A stretch of DNA of 64,000 bases from JAZDCJ01 sp036311985 (GCF_036311985.1 NZ_JAZDCJ010000028.1), one strand, 5' to 3'; shown: positions 24,790-34,359, counted from the stretch's first letter. Notes: a model not told the origin generated them from the letters alone. Numbers and translations are program-made.

Positions 24790-26925
24790 CTAGATGTCCA
24801 GGAAGCGCACGTCCTTGGCGTTCTGCTGGATGAAGTTGCGGCGCGATTCGACGTCCTCGCCCATGAGCACGGAGAAGATCTGGTCCGCGGCCGCGGCGTC
24901 CTCCATGGTGACCTGGCGCAGCGTGCGGCGGTCGGGGTCCATCGTGGTGTCCCACAGCTCGGTGTAGTCCATCTCGCCGAGGCCCTTGTAGCGCTGGATG
25001 CCGTTGTCCTTGGGCAGGCGCTTGTTGGCCGCGGCGCCGGCGGTCAGGGCGGCGTCGCGCTCCTTGTCCGTGTACACGTAGTCATGCGCCGCGTTGGACC
25101 ACTTGATCCGGTACAGCGGCGGCTGGGCGAGGTAGACGTAGCCGTTCTCGATGAGGGGGCGCATGTAGCGGAACAGGAGGGTCAGCAGCAGGGTCGTGAT
25201 GTGCTGGCCGTCCACGTCGGCATCGGCCATGAGGACGATCTTGTGGTACCGCAGCTTGGCCATGTCGAATTCCTCGCCGATGCCCGTGCCGAACGCGGTG
25301 ATCATCGACTGCACCTCGGCGTTGCCGAGCGCCTTGTCGAGGCGGGCGCGCTCGACGTTGAGGATCTTGCCGCGCAGGGGGAGGATCGCCTGCGTGCGGG
25401 GGTCGCGGCCGCGCTTGGCGGAACCGCCCGCGGAGTCGCCCTCCACCATGTAGACCTCGCACTCGACCGGGTTCTTCGAGGAGCAGTCCGCGAGCTTGCC
25501 GGGCATGCCGAAGGACTCGAGCGGCGACTTGCGGCGGGCGTTGTCGCGGGCCTTGCGGGCCGCGAGCCGGGCCTGGGCCGCGAAGAGCGCCTTGCGGATG
25601 ATGTCCTTCGCCGTGTTCGGGTTGCGCTCGAGCCAGTCGCCGAGCTCCTCGTTGACGACTCCCTGCACGAAGCCCTTGGCGACCGAGTTGCCGAGCTTGG
25701 TCTTCGTCTGGCCCTCGAACTGGGGCTCGCCGAGCTTGACGGAGATGACGGCCGTGAGGCCCTCGCGGATGTCGTCGCCCGTGAGGTTCTCGTCCTTCTC
25801 CTTGAGGATGCCCTTGTCCTTGGCATAGCGGTTGATGAGCGAGGTCATCGCCGCGCGGAAGCCCTCCTCGTGGGTGCCGCCTTCGTGCGTGTTGATGGTG
25901 TTCGCGTAGGTGTGCACGGACTCGGAGTAGGCCGTGGTCCACTGCATCGCGATCTCGACGGAGATCTTCTTGTCCTCGTCCTCGGACTCGAAGGCGATGA
26001 CGTCCTCGTGGACGAGCTCCACCTTCTTGGACGCGTTGAGGTGCTTGACGTAGTCCAGCAGGCCGTCCTTGTAGAGGTAGTCCACGACGCGGTGCTTCGG
26101 CTCGGCCGCCTCCTCGGCGCCCTCCTCCGACTCCTCGGCGATCTCCTCGCCGGCTTCCTCGAGGACCCGCTCGTCCGTGAGCGTGATGCGCAGGCCCTTG
26201 TTGAGGAAGGCCATCTGCTGGAAGCGGGCGCGCAGCGTCTCGAAGTCGAAGTCGATCGTGTCGAAGATCTCCGGGTCCGGGTAGAACGTCTGCGTCGTGC
26301 CCGTCTCAGCGGTCGCCGGGCCCTGGACGAGCTCGCCCTGCGGCACGCCGCCGTTGGCGAAGCCCATGCTCCACACGTGGCCCTGCCGGCGGACCTCGGT
26401 GTCGACGCGCACGGAGAGCGCGTTCACGACGGAGATGCCGACGCCGTGGAGGCCGCCGGAGACCGCGTAGCCGCCGCCGCCGAACTTGCCGCCGGCGTGC
26501 AGGATGGTCATGACGACCTCGACCGTGGGCTTGCCCTCGGTGGGGTGGATGTCCACGGGAATGCCGCGGCCATTGTCCACGACGCGGACGCCGCCGTCCT
26601 CGCGGAGGGTGACCTTGATGTGGTCGCAATAGCCGGCGAGGGCCTCGTCGACGGAGTTGTCGACGACCTCGTAGACCAGGTGGTGCAAGCCGCGCGCGCC
26701 GGTGGAGCCGATGTACATGCCGGGACGCTTGCGGACCGCCTCGAGCCCCTCGAGCACGGTGATGGCGCTCGCGCCGTACTCGTTGGTCACCTTGCGGTTG
26801 CCGTTGGCCATCCGCTCGTCGTCGCCGGTGGCCTCCGGCGCCTCCGCGGCGGTGTCGGAGGATCCTGCCCCGGTGTCTGCCGCGTCGTCGGACGGATCGT
26901 TCGGGGTGGTGTTCTCAGTATCCAC
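24790..26925 (-). CDS. gyrB: DNA gyrase subunit B
   Basis: The ATPase subunit of gyrase. The GHKL ATPase domain has EVVDNSVDEALAGYC and GGLHGVGISVVNALS. The TOPRIM domain has EGDSAGGSAKRGRD and the metal-binding DADVDG. The C-terminus is RYKGLGEMDYTELW and FIQQNAKDVRFLDI. The start is not certain. The open frame reaches 27006, but the GTG at 26925 has an AAGGAG box at long spacing and avoids a Pro/Gly-rich extension. From 26925 the product is 711 residues with an acidic N-terminal tail. A TAGAAT -10 element lies about 100 bases upstream. Confidence 0.97.
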   Translation of the reverse strand: MDTENTTPNDPSDDAADTGAGSSDTAAEAPEATGDDERMANGNRKVTNEYGASAITVLEGLEAVRKRPGMYIGSTGARGLHHLVYEVVDNSVDEALAGYCDHIKVTLREDGGVRVVDNGRGIPVDIHPTEGKPTVEVVMTILHAGGKFGGGGYAVSGGLHGVGISVVNALSVRVDTEVRRQGHVWSMGFANGGVPQGELVQGPATAETGTTQTFYPDPEIFDTIDFDFETLRARFQQMAFLNKGLRITLTDERVLEEAGEEIAEESEEGAEEAAEPKHRVVDYLYKDGLLDYVKHLNASKKVELVHEDVIAFESEDEDKKISVEIAMQWTTAYSESVHTYANTINTHEGGTHEEGFRAAMTSLINRYAKDKGILKEKDENLTGDDIREGLTAVISVKLGEPQFEGQTKTKLGNSVAKGFVQGVVNEELGDWLERNPNTAKDIIRKALFAAQARLAARKARDNARRKSPLESFGMPGKLADCSSKNPVECEVYMVEGDSAGGSAKRGRDPRTQAILPLRGKILNVERARLDKALGNAEVQSMITAFGTGIGEEFDMAKLRYHKIVLMADADVDGQHITTLLLTLLFRYMRPLIENGYVYLAQPPLYRIKWSNAAHDYVYTDKERDAALTAGAAANKRLPKDNGIQRYKGLGEMDYTELWDTTMDPDRRTLRQVTMEDAAAADQIFSVLMGEDVESRRNFIQQNAKDVRFLDI

Positions 26926-27224
26926 AGGCGCTGCAGACTCCTTGTCCAGGGACGGCGGGCCGCCGCCGCTCGGCGGAGACCACATGAACCGGCGTCTCAC
27001 CCTCACGGCGAGACGCCACGTCTACGATTCTACCGCTTAAGCCCCGCCGGAGCGCGTCGATTCGGCCCCGAACACCACCCATTAGCCAAAAATGCCGCTC
27101 AGGACGCGTTGGACACCCCCTCCACGAGGGTCTCCACACCCGCTAGCCCCACGGGCCGCTAGGGCGCGTCCCTGTCGAAGTCCTGTCACATGGAACCGCG
27201 GTCCGCCCCGGCGACCCGTCCGGC
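26926..27224 (-). promoter_or_regulatory. gyrB upstream region with -10 element
   Basis: A 299-base gap between dciA and gyrB. On the minus strand TAGAAT at 27027-27032, preceded by GG, is a near-consensus -10 box for gyrB. A -35 box is not evident. I see no other gene or RNA in the gap. Confidence 0.6.
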
Positions 27225-27878
27225 TCATCCGTAGGTGTCGCGCGGTCCGCGCCCGGCAATGCGCCGGCGCCCCTTCTGCCAGCTGGGCGCCGAGGGTCCC
27301 AGCACCTGGATCACGGTGACGACGCCGGGGCCCAGCTTCTCGTCGAACGTCTTCAGGAGACTGTTGCTGAGCAGGCGGAGCTGGGTCGCCCACGCGGTCG
27401 AGTCGCAGCGCACGACGACGGTGGTCCCCTCGAAGCTCTCGGGCCGGCAGTGCGCGGCGACCTGGCCTCCCACGAGCGCGTCCCATTCCGTCAGGACGGA
27501 GCCGACGGCGACGGGGGAGGACCATCCGCGGTCGCGGAGCATGCGCTCGAACACGGTGCCGATCCCCTGGGGATCGCGCCCGTCGTCGTACTCAATGCCC
27601 CGCGGTCCGGCCCTCCGGGCGGCCCGGTCGGCGGCGCGGCGTTCCCCCGCACGCTGGGCGCGGGCCGCGTCCATCCGCACCTCGCCGCGGCGGGCTGCCG
27701 CCTCGCGCATCCTGTTCACCATGGCCCGGGCGGCGTCCAGCTCCGCCACCTCGTCCGGCTCGAAGGCCTGGCCACGGCCCGCGGCGGGGCCCGGCCTGGC
27801 CGGCGGCAGCAGCGGCTCCGGTGCGTCGCGGTCCGGGTCGTCCCGGTGCCGGTCCCAGCCGTCGCGCGCCGCGCTCAT
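27225..27878 (-). CDS. dciA: DciA-like replicative helicase loader (DUF721)
   Basis: A 217-residue protein. The C-terminal 110 residues match DUF721/DciA: IGTVFERMLRDRGW, WDALVGGQVAAHCRPE, and VVVRCDSTAWATQLRLLS. DciA recruits DnaB helicase in bacteria lacking DnaC. The N-terminal half is Ala/Arg-rich and probably disordered. The ATG start overlaps the recF stop (ATGA), as usual in actinobacteria. It is transcribed as the distal gene of the dnaN-gnd-recF unit. Confidence 0.92.
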   Translation of the reverse strand: MSAARDGWDRHRDDPDRDAPEPLLPPARPGPAAGRGQAFEPDEVAELDAARAMVNRMREAAARRGEVRMDAARAQRAGERRAADRAARRAGPRGIEYDDGRDPQGIGTVFERMLRDRGWSSPVAVGSVLTEWDALVGGQVAAHCRPESFEGTTVVVRCDSTAWATQLRLLSNSLLKTFDEKLGPGVVTVIQVLGPSAPSWQKGRRRIAGRGPRDTYG

Positions 27879-29218
27879 GAGGACCCCGGTTCCCCGTCGC
27901 CCGGAACCACGGCGTCGTCGAGGGCCGCGTCGCCGTCCGTGACCGCGCCGTGGTCCGATCGATCGGCGTCGCCCGGATCCGCGGGACCGGTCGCGGCCGT
28001 GCCGACCCCGCCGAGCGGGACACCGGCCGCTTCGGCCGGGATCCCGATGCTTCCCGGTGCAACGGCGAAGACCCGCCCGCCGAGGGAAGCGGGCACGTCG
28101 GAGGCGACGGCGGCCGTGACGATGACCTGCTCGGCGTCGGCGACGAGCGCGGCGAGCCGGGCCCGGCGGCCCGTGTCGAGCTCGGCGAAGACGTCGTCGA
28201 GGATGAGGACCGGTCCGGCCCCTTCCCGGGGATCGTCCTCGAGCAGCGCGCGGTAGGACGCCAGGCGCAGCGCGAGCGCGAGGGACCACGTCTCGCCGTG
28301 GGACGCGTAGCCCTTCGCCGGAGCCCCTCCCAGCGTCAGGTGCAGCTCGTCGCGGTGCGGACCGACCAGCGTCAGCCCCCGGTCCAGCTCGCGCTGGCGC
28401 TGCGCCACGAGCTCGGCGAGGAAGCGCTCGGCCAACCCGGCCGTCGTCGCCCGGGCGAGTTCCGCCCCGGCGCCGCCGTCGTCCCCGGCCGGGGCCCCGT
28501 CGTCGTCCACCTCGCCCGTGATGCTCGAGCGGTAGAGGGCGCCGACGTCCTTGGACCCGTCCGTGATCCCCGCATAGGCGCCGTCGAGGTGCGGTGCCAG
28601 GCGTTCAAGCGTGTCCAGGCGGCCGCGCAGGAGGCGTGCACCGGCCTCGGCGAGGTGCTGGTCCCACACCTCGAGCGTCGCCTCGTGCGCCGAGGTGAAG
28701 CGCCCCGCGGCCCGGGCGGACTTGAGCAGGGCGTTGCGCTGCTTGAGCACCCGCTCGTAGTCGCCCCGCGTCGCGGCCTGGTGCGGCTGCAACAGCACGA
28801 GCAACTCGTCGAGGAAGCGCCGGCGGCTCCCGGGATCGCCCTTGACGAGGGCCAGGTCCTCGGGGGCGAACAACACCGTCCGGATGATCCCCGCGGCGTC
28901 CTTGGCCCGGACGGGATTGGCCCGGTTGATGCGGGCCCGGTTGGCCTTGCCCGCCGTGATCTCCAGCTCGACGGCGGTGGCCTGCGTCCCGCGGACCGCG
29001 CGGGCGCGCACGATCGCCCGCTCAGCGCCGAAGCGGATCAGCGCCGCATCGGTGGAGACGCGGTGGGAGGAAAGGGTCGCGAGGTAGCCGATGGCCTCGG
29101 CGACGTTGGTCTTGCCGACCCCGTTGGGCCCGAGCAACACCGTGGTGCCCGGCGAGAGCTCGAGGTCGGCCTGCGCGTAGCTGCGGAAATCGGTCAGCGA
29201 GACATGGGAGACGTACAC
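27875..29218 (-). CDS. recF: DNA replication/repair protein RecF
   Basis: A 447-residue SMC-like ATPase that loads RecA at single-strand gaps. The Walker A motif is GPNGVGKTN (about 30-38), the signature region is LALALRLASY, and the Walker B motif is VLILDDVFAELD. About 70 extra residues rich in Asp, Gly and Ala extend the C-terminus beyond the usual end, making it longer than typical RecF (about 360-400). A smaller Gly/Asp insertion lies near residue 240. The GTG start follows CGGAACACC, 16 bases after gnd. Confidence 0.95.
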   Translation of the reverse strand: MYVSHVSLTDFRSYAQADLELSPGTTVLLGPNGVGKTNVAEAIGYLATLSSHRVSTDAALIRFGAERAIVRARAVRGTQATAVELEITAGKANRARINRANPVRAKDAAGIIRTVLFAPEDLALVKGDPGSRRRFLDELLVLLQPHQAATRGDYERVLKQRNALLKSARAAGRFTSAHEATLEVWDQHLAEAGARLLRGRLDTLERLAPHLDGAYAGITDGSKDVGALYRSSITGEVDDDGAPAGDDGGAGAELARATTAGLAERFLAELVAQRQRELDRGLTLVGPHRDELHLTLGGAPAKGYASHGETWSLALALRLASYRALLEDDPREGAGPVLILDDVFAELDTGRRARLAALVADAEQVIVTAAVASDVPASLGGRVFAVAPGSIGIPAEAAGVPLGGVGTAATGPADPGDADRSDHGAVTDGDAALDDAVVPGDGEPGSS

Positions 29219-29234
29219 GGCGGAACACCCCCGT

Positions 29235-30122
29235 TCACTCGCCCGGGCGCTTGACGGCGTGGCCGCCGAACTGCTGGCGCAGGGCGGCGACGGCCTTCAT
29301 CGCCGGGGAGTCGTCCTGCCGGGAGGCGAAGCGCGCGAACACGGATGCGGTGATCGCCGGCGCCGGGACCCCGTTGGCGATCGCTTCCTCCACGGTCCAG
29401 CGGCCTTCGCCCGAGTCCTCGACGTATCCGGCGATCCGGGACAGCTCCGGGTCCTGGCGCAGCGCCTCGACCATGAGGTCCAGGAGCCAGGAGCGGATCA
29501 CGGTGCCCTTCTGCCATGCGGCGAACGTCCCGGGGACGTCGCGGATGATGTCCTTGGCCGCGAGCAACTCATAGCCCTCGGCGTAGGACTGCATGAGGCC
29601 GTACTCGATGCCGTTGTGGACCATCTTGGCGTAGTGTCCCGCGCCGGCTGCCCCGACGTGGACGAAGCTGTCCGCCCGCTCGCCCTGGGGACGCAGCGCG
29701 TCGAAGACGGGCAGGAGTTCCTCGACGTCCGCCTCCGCGCCGCCGACCATGAGCCCGTAGCCGTTCTCGAGGCCCCACACCCCGCCCGAGACGCCGCAGT
29801 CGACGAACCGGATGCCGCGGCCGGCCAGCTGTTCCGCATGGCGCTGGTCGTCGCTGAAACGGGTGTTGCCGCCGTCGATCACGAGATCCCCGGTCGACAA
29901 TCGCGAGGCGAGGTCGTCCACGACCGAATCCGTGACGGCGCCGGCCGGCACCATGATCCAGACGATCCGCGGCGACGGCAGCGCGGCGATGAGCGCGTCG
30001 AGGTCGGCGACGTCAGAGACCTCCGGGTTGCGGTCGTAGCCCGTGACGTCGACACCTCCCCGGCGCAGGCGTTCGCGCATGTTGAAGCCCATCTTGCCGA
30101 GACCGATGAGTCCGATGTGCAC
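29235..30122 (-). CDS. gnd: 6-phosphogluconate dehydrogenase, decarboxylating, short (GntZ-like) form
   Basis: A 295-residue enzyme oxidising 6-phosphogluconate to ribulose 5-phosphate. GLIGLGKMGFNM binds the cofactor. DCGVSGGVWGLENGYGLMVGG and HYAKMVHNGIEYG contain the substrate-binding and catalytic Lys/Asn residues. The length is the short class of about 300 residues, often NAD-dependent, not the 470-residue form. Insertion of gnd between dnaN and recF is common in actinobacteria. It starts with GTG 67 bases after dnaN. Confidence 0.95.
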   Translation of the reverse strand: MHIGLIGLGKMGFNMRERLRRGGVDVTGYDRNPEVSDVADLDALIAALPSPRIVWIMVPAGAVTDSVVDDLASRLSTGDLVIDGGNTRFSDDQRHAEQLAGRGIRFVDCGVSGGVWGLENGYGLMVGGAEADVEELLPVFDALRPQGERADSFVHVGAAGAGHYAKMVHNGIEYGLMQSYAEGYELLAAKDIIRDVPGTFAAWQKGTVIRSWLLDLMVEALRQDPELSRIAGYVEDSGEGRWTVEEAIANGVPAPAITASVFARFASRQDDSPAMKAVAALRQQFGGHAVKRPGE

Positions 30123-30189
30123 GTTGTCCTCCTGGGTGGGGTCCTGGGATGGGGCCGCCGTACGGGGATCGCCGGCGGCGGCTCTCCAG

Positions 30190-31317
30190 CTAGGCGCCGG
30201 TGGGCAGCCGGACCGGCATGACGAGGTAGCGGTAGTCCACCTCGTCCTCGCCGTCGATCGTCTTCTGCGCCGTCATCATGGCCGGCTTGGGGGCCGAGGT
30301 GAAGGAGAACCGCACGAACTCGCTGTCGAAGGCGTTCAGGCCCTCGCTCAGGTAGGCCGGGTTGAACGCGACGGTGATCTCCTCGCCGTCGAGGTGCGTC
30401 TCCAGGGCTTCCTCGGCCTGCGCGTCCTCTCCCGTGCCGGCGTCGAGCGCGAGCTGCCCGTCCGTGAAGGCGAGGCGGACCGGGGTATTGCGTTCCGCGA
30501 CGACCGCGACGCGCCGGACGGCCTCCACGAGCTCGCTCGTGTTCACGGTCGCGTGGATCGGAGTGCTCTCGGGGAAGAGCGAGCGGATCTTCGGGTAGTC
30601 CCCGTCCACGAGCAGCGAGGTGGTGCGGCGGTTGCCGCTCTCGAAGCCGATCAGGTCGCTGTCCTCGCCCAGGGCGATCCTGAGCTCGCCGGATCCGCCC
30701 AGGGTCTTCGCGACCTCGTTGAGCGTGCGGGCCTTGACGAGCGCGGAGGTGGAGAGTCCCGGAACGGTGGGCTTCCAGGAGACCTCGCGCATCGCCAGGC
30801 GATAGCGGTCGGTGGCGAGGAACGTGATGAGGTCGTCCTCGATCTCCATCTTGACGCCGGTGAGGATCGGCAGGGTGTCGTCCTTCGACGCGGCGACGAT
30901 CACCTGGCTCACGGCCTGGGCGAAGGCCTCGCCGTCCACGACCCCGGCCAGTTCCGGCAGCACCGGGAGCTCGGGGTAGTCGCCGACCGGCATGGTGGCG
31001 AGGTGGAAGCGGCTGCGTCCGCAGCTGACGGTGACCTTGGATCCCTCGGTCTCGATGGTCACCCGCGCCTGGGGCAGGCTGCGCGAGATCTCCGCGAGGA
31101 GCTTGCCCGAGACGAGGACGGAGCCCTCTTCCGTGGTGTCCGCGGGAATCTCGATCCTGGCCGAGATCTCGTAGTCGAAGCCGGCGAGGGCGACGATCCC
31201 GTTGCCGGCGGTGATCAGGATCCCCGAGAGGACCGGTGACGGCGGACGCTGGGACAGTGAACGGGCGGTCCAGGAAACGGCTTCCGCAAGGACGTCCCTT
31301 TCGACGCTGAACTTCAC
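30190..31317 (-). CDS. dnaN: DNA polymerase III beta sliding clamp
   Basis: A 375-residue clamp with three similar domains that tethers polymerase to DNA. Characteristic segments are PVLSGILITAGNGIVALAGFDYEIS, FLATDRYRLAMRE, and the C-terminal YRYLVMPVRLPTGA. The GTG start (VKFSVERDVLAEAV) follows AAAGGCGG and marks the edge of oriC. It heads the dnaN-gnd-recF-dciA unit. Confidence 0.98.
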   Translation of the reverse strand: MKFSVERDVLAEAVSWTARSLSQRPPSPVLSGILITAGNGIVALAGFDYEISARIEIPADTTEEGSVLVSGKLLAEISRSLPQARVTIETEGSKVTVSCGRSRFHLATMPVGDYPELPVLPELAGVVDGEAFAQAVSQVIVAASKDDTLPILTGVKMEIEDDLITFLATDRYRLAMREVSWKPTVPGLSTSALVKARTLNEVAKTLGGSGELRIALGEDSDLIGFESGNRRTTSLLVDGDYPKIRSLFPESTPIHATVNTSELVEAVRRVAVVAERNTPVRLAFTDGQLALDAGTGEDAQAEEALETHLDGEEITVAFNPAYLSEGLNAFDSEFVRFSFTSAPKPAMMTAQKTIDGEDEVDYRYLVMPVRLPTGA

Positions 31318-31758
31318 CTAGTGTTCCGCCTTTCACAGCCATGGAGCGACAAGTATTCGGTGCAAGCTTAGCCCCTAGGCGCCAGGGCACCGCACCGGAT
31401 CCTCCGCATCGGTGGATGGCGTTCATCCGGGGAACGGGGTCGTTCGGCAGGGAGGGGACTTGTTATCTGGATTCTTCGAAAAAGGGGGATTCGTAGTGTT
31501 AATAACTGCTGTGGATGCTGTGGATAACCCGCCTGCGCCGTGCGGCGTCCCGGATCTGCCCTGTTGACAAGGTGTTGGGTCGGCTCCGGTGAACTACAGG
31601 ATCCCGGTGGATAGAAATCAGCGTCGTTTAAGGGATCCACAGGAGGGGGTGGGGTTATGCGCAGGCCGACCCGTCTCGTCCACTTAAGAATCCACAGAAT
31701 TATCCACAGCTGTGGCTTTCGGCACGATGGGGCTCCACGCACCGTTCCCGCGGGGTGG
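31318..31758. other. oriC: Replication origin oriC (dnaA-dnaN intergenic region)
   Basis: A 441-base region between dnaA and dnaN. It has perfect DnaA boxes at 31519-31527 (TGTGGATAA) and 31700-31708 (TTATCCACA). Near-matches lie at 31510-31518, 31606-31614, 31633-31641 and 31688-31696. The stretch at about 31471-31508, including TTCTTCGAAAAA and GTGTTAATAACT, is the AT-richest and is the best candidate for the unwinding element. DnaA boxes between these two genes are the standard actinobacterial origin. Confidence 0.92.
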
Positions 31759-33171
31759 TCAGCCGTCGCGCTGCTGCTGCTTGATCCGGTTCGTGAGCTC
31801 CGTGACCTGGTTGAAGATCGCCCGGCGTTCGGCCATGAGCTCGCGGATCTTGCGGTCCGCGTGGATCACGGTGGTGTGGTCCCGGCCGCCGAGGATCTGC
31901 CCGATCTTCGGCAGGGACATGTCCGTCAGCTCGCGCAGCAGGTACATCGCGATCTGCCGCGCGGTGACGAGCGTCCGGGTCCGGGACTTGCTGTTGAGCT
32001 CCTCGATGCTGAGGTTGAAGTAGTCCGCGGTCTGGGCGATGATCGCCTGCGGCGTGATCTCCTGGGCGCCCTCGTCCGTGATGAGGTCCTTCAGCACCTG
32101 CTCCGCCAAGGCCATGTCGACTCCCTGGCTGTTGAGCGAGGCGAACGCCGTGACGCGGATCAGCGCGCCCTCGAGCTCGCGGATGTTGGTGGAGATCTTC
32201 GACGCGATGTATTCCATGACGTCGTCCGGCGCGGACAGGCCCTCCGCCGTCGCCTTCTTGCGCAGGATCGCGATCCGCGTCTCCAGTTCCGGCGGCTGGA
32301 TGTCCGTCAGCAGGCCCCATTCGAAGCGCGACCGCATCCGGTCCTCGAAGCCGGCGAGCTGCTTCGGCGGCAGGTCGGATGTGATGACGACCTGCTTGTT
32401 GTGGTTGTGCAGGGCGTTGAAGGTGTGGAAGAACTCCTCTTGCGTCGCGTCCTTGTTCGCGAGGAACTGGATGTCGTCGATGAGCAGGATGTCGACGTTG
32501 CGGTAGGTCTGCTTGAAGCTCGCGCCCTCGTCGTCGCGGATCGAGTTGATGAAGTCGTTCGTGAACTCCTCGGAGTTCACGTAGCGGACGCGGATCCCGT
32601 TGTAGAGGTGGCGCGCGTAGTGGCCGATCGCGTGCAGCAGGTGCGTCTTGCCCAGGCCGGAGTCCCCGTAGATGAAGAGCGGGTTGTAGGCCTTGGCGGG
32701 CGCCTCGGCGACGGCGACCGCAGCGGCATGGGCGAAGCGGTTCGACGCGCCGATGACGAAGGTGTCGAAGATGTACTTCGGGTTCAAGCGACCGAACTCC
32801 TGGGAGTTCGACGGCGGCGTCGGCTGCGGTCGCGTGCCGGGGACCCGGTCCTTGCGGATCGGCTGCTCCTCGGGTTCGGGCTCGGGTGCCGGCTCGGGAA
32901 CCAGATCGGCGTCGATGCTGAACGCGCACAGGATGTCGTCCTGGAAGACCTGGCGCAGCGCGTCATCGAGGGGCGCCTTGAGCTGGGTCTGCATGACCTC
33001 GCGGGTCAACTCGTTGGGCACGGCGAGCAGCAGGGTCGTTCCGATGAGCCCGAGGGGATGGGCCAGCACGACGAATCCGCGCTGGCGCGGCGTGACGCGG
33101 TCGTCCTGCTCGAGGTTGCGGACCACCTGGCGCCAGGCGCTGCCCACGCTGTTCGACTCGTCGGTACTCAC
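31759..33171 (-). CDS. dnaA: Chromosomal replication initiator DnaA
   Basis: A 470-residue AAA+ initiator. Domain I (about 1-85) is followed by a Pro/Glu linker. The AAA+ domain has Walker A YGDSGLGKTHL, Walker B ILLIDDIQFL, and sensor motifs. The C-terminal DNA-binding domain carries the signature GGRDHTTVIHADRKI. The GTG start (VSTDESNSVG) was chosen as the first start after the DnaA-box-containing leader. It reads towards oriC, opposite to rpmH. Confidence 0.98.
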   Translation of the reverse strand: MSTDESNSVGSAWRQVVRNLEQDDRVTPRQRGFVVLAHPLGLIGTTLLLAVPNELTREVMQTQLKAPLDDALRQVFQDDILCAFSIDADLVPEPAPEPEPEEQPIRKDRVPGTRPQPTPPSNSQEFGRLNPKYIFDTFVIGASNRFAHAAAVAVAEAPAKAYNPLFIYGDSGLGKTHLLHAIGHYARHLYNGIRVRYVNSEEFTNDFINSIRDDEGASFKQTYRNVDILLIDDIQFLANKDATQEEFFHTFNALHNHNKQVVITSDLPPKQLAGFEDRMRSRFEWGLLTDIQPPELETRIAILRKKATAEGLSAPDDVMEYIASKISTNIRELEGALIRVTAFASLNSQGVDMALAEQVLKDLITDEGAQEITPQAIIAQTADYFNLSIEELNSKSRTRTLVTARQIAMYLLRELTDMSLPKIGQILGGRDHTTVIHADRKIRELMAERRAIFNQVTELTNRIKQQQRDG

Positions 33172-33694
33172 GGATGCGGCCCCTTGGCTGGTCGTTCGGG
33201 TGTCGTTGATCGGTCCGATCCGGACCGCGTCCGGGCCCCCGTGGTGCCGGGGCCGCTGGAGTTCCGATTCTAGCCGTCATCCACAGCGTTATTCACAGTC
33301 GGTGGATAACATCGCCCCCGCCGGCACGGCGGCGCGCCCGGGATGCGACACGGCGGGAATCCCGTGGTTCCGGGGATGAGGCGGGCAAGATGGTGCGCGA
33401 CGGGCCGATCCCCTCACACCTGATTCGTCCACAGCTGTGGATTCCGTCCCCACAGCATGTGGACGCCGATGCCGCCTGCCCGGTTTGACGCGGAGCCCCG
33501 GCCTCCCGTACCGTTGTTTAGTCCTGTGTGTGCGTTTTCCGCGCTCCCGTACGCCCTTCCCACCGCCTGTCAGGGTGGAGGAAGCGGTCCTGGAGAGCGG
33601 CGGGCGCACCACGTTGAATACGAGCGTCAGCCTGTTCTTCCCCCTTGTAGCAACGGGTTAAGGCGCATCACATGATCGTCTTGGAGTTACTACT
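33172..33694. promoter_or_regulatory. dnaA-rpmH divergent control region
   Basis: A 523-base gap without a gene. On the minus strand, TAGAAT (33267-33272) with TGAATA 17 bases upstream is a good dnaA promoter. DnaA-box-like sites overlap or flank it: 33277-33285 (TCATCCACA), 33289-33297 (TTATTCACA) and 33301-33309 (GGTGGATAA), suggesting autoregulation. Further TGTGG-containing half sites lie near 33425-33475. The rpmH promoter must lie in the right half, but I cannot place it with confidence. Confidence 0.65.
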
Positions 33695-33832
33695 GTGAGC
33701 AAGCGGACTTTTCAGCCGAATAACCGCCGTCGTGCCAAGAAGCACGGCTTCCGTCTTCGTATGCGCACCCGCGCCGGCCGCGCCATCCTGGCGGCCCGCC
33801 GTTCCAAGGGCCGCACCGAACTCTCCGCCTAG
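33695..33832 (+). CDS. rpmH: 50S ribosomal protein L34
   Basis: A 45-residue, very basic ribosomal protein beginning with GTG: SKRTFQPNNRRRAKKHGF, ending GRTELSA. All family hallmarks are present. GGAG precedes the start by about eight bases. It heads the rnpA-yidD-yidC-jag-rsmG run transcribed away from dnaA. Confidence 0.98.
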   Translation: MSKRTFQPNNRRRAKKHGFRLRMRTRAGRAILAARRSKGRTELSA

Positions 33833-33903
33833 GAACCCGGCGGTCCACTCCGGTCTGCCGTACGCGCCATGATTCGGCCCAACCGCCCGATCGGCCACTA
33901 GCC

Positions 33904-34359
33904 GTGCTGCCTCGACAGCACCGCCTGCGGACCTCCGTGGATTTCAGCACCACCGTACGTTCCGGTGCCCGCTCAGGGCGCCGGAACGTCGTGCTATATG
34001 CCCGGCGCCTCCCGGACGGCACGCCGTCACGGTTCGGCTTCATCGTCTCCAAGGCCGTCGGGAACGCCGTCGCCCGCAACCTCGTTAAACGAAGGCTGCG
34101 TGCCGTCGCTGCCGGGTTGCTCGGGCGCGGCCCCGCGGCGGGTGCGCCCGGTGCCGACGGCTACGCGACGGGATACGACGTCGTCGTCCGGGCCCTGGCT
34201 CCGGCCGCTGGCGCCGGATGGGACGCCCTGAGGGACGAGACGGTGGCGGCCCTCGCCACGGCGGCCGCCAAGGCGTCGAGGGCGCAGGACGGGCGGGACC
34301 AGACAGAGCGGTACCACACCGGGAATCCCCCGGGGAAGGGCAGCGATGGCGGGACATGA
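33904..34359 (+). CDS. rnpA: Ribonuclease P protein component
   Basis: A 151-residue basic protein that assists RNase P RNA in 5' maturation of tRNA. LPRQHRLRTSVDFSTTVRSG opens the domain. The RNR-like motif is seen as AVGNAVARNLVKRRLRAV. The C-terminal 35 residues are an extra polar tail. It starts with GTG and its 3' end overlaps yidD by 14 bases. Confidence 0.95.
   Translation: MLPRQHRLRTSVDFSTTVRSGARSGRRNVVLYARRLPDGTPSRFGFIVSKAVGNAVARNLVKRRLRAVAAGLLGRGPAAGAPGADGYATGYDVVVRALAPAAGAGWDALRDETVAALATAAAKASRAQDGRDQTERYHTGNPPGKGSDGGT

Noticed and set aside
24130..27162. 1010-codon open frame on the plus strand across gyrB and gyrA
   Set aside because: Shadow of gyrase genes: high-GC coding DNA yields long open antisense frames. 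The minus strand encodes unmistakable GyrA and GyrB.
34346..34359. Overlap of rnpA and yidD as a possible frameshift
   Set aside because: Both proteins are complete by family motifs, and such overlaps are common at this locus.
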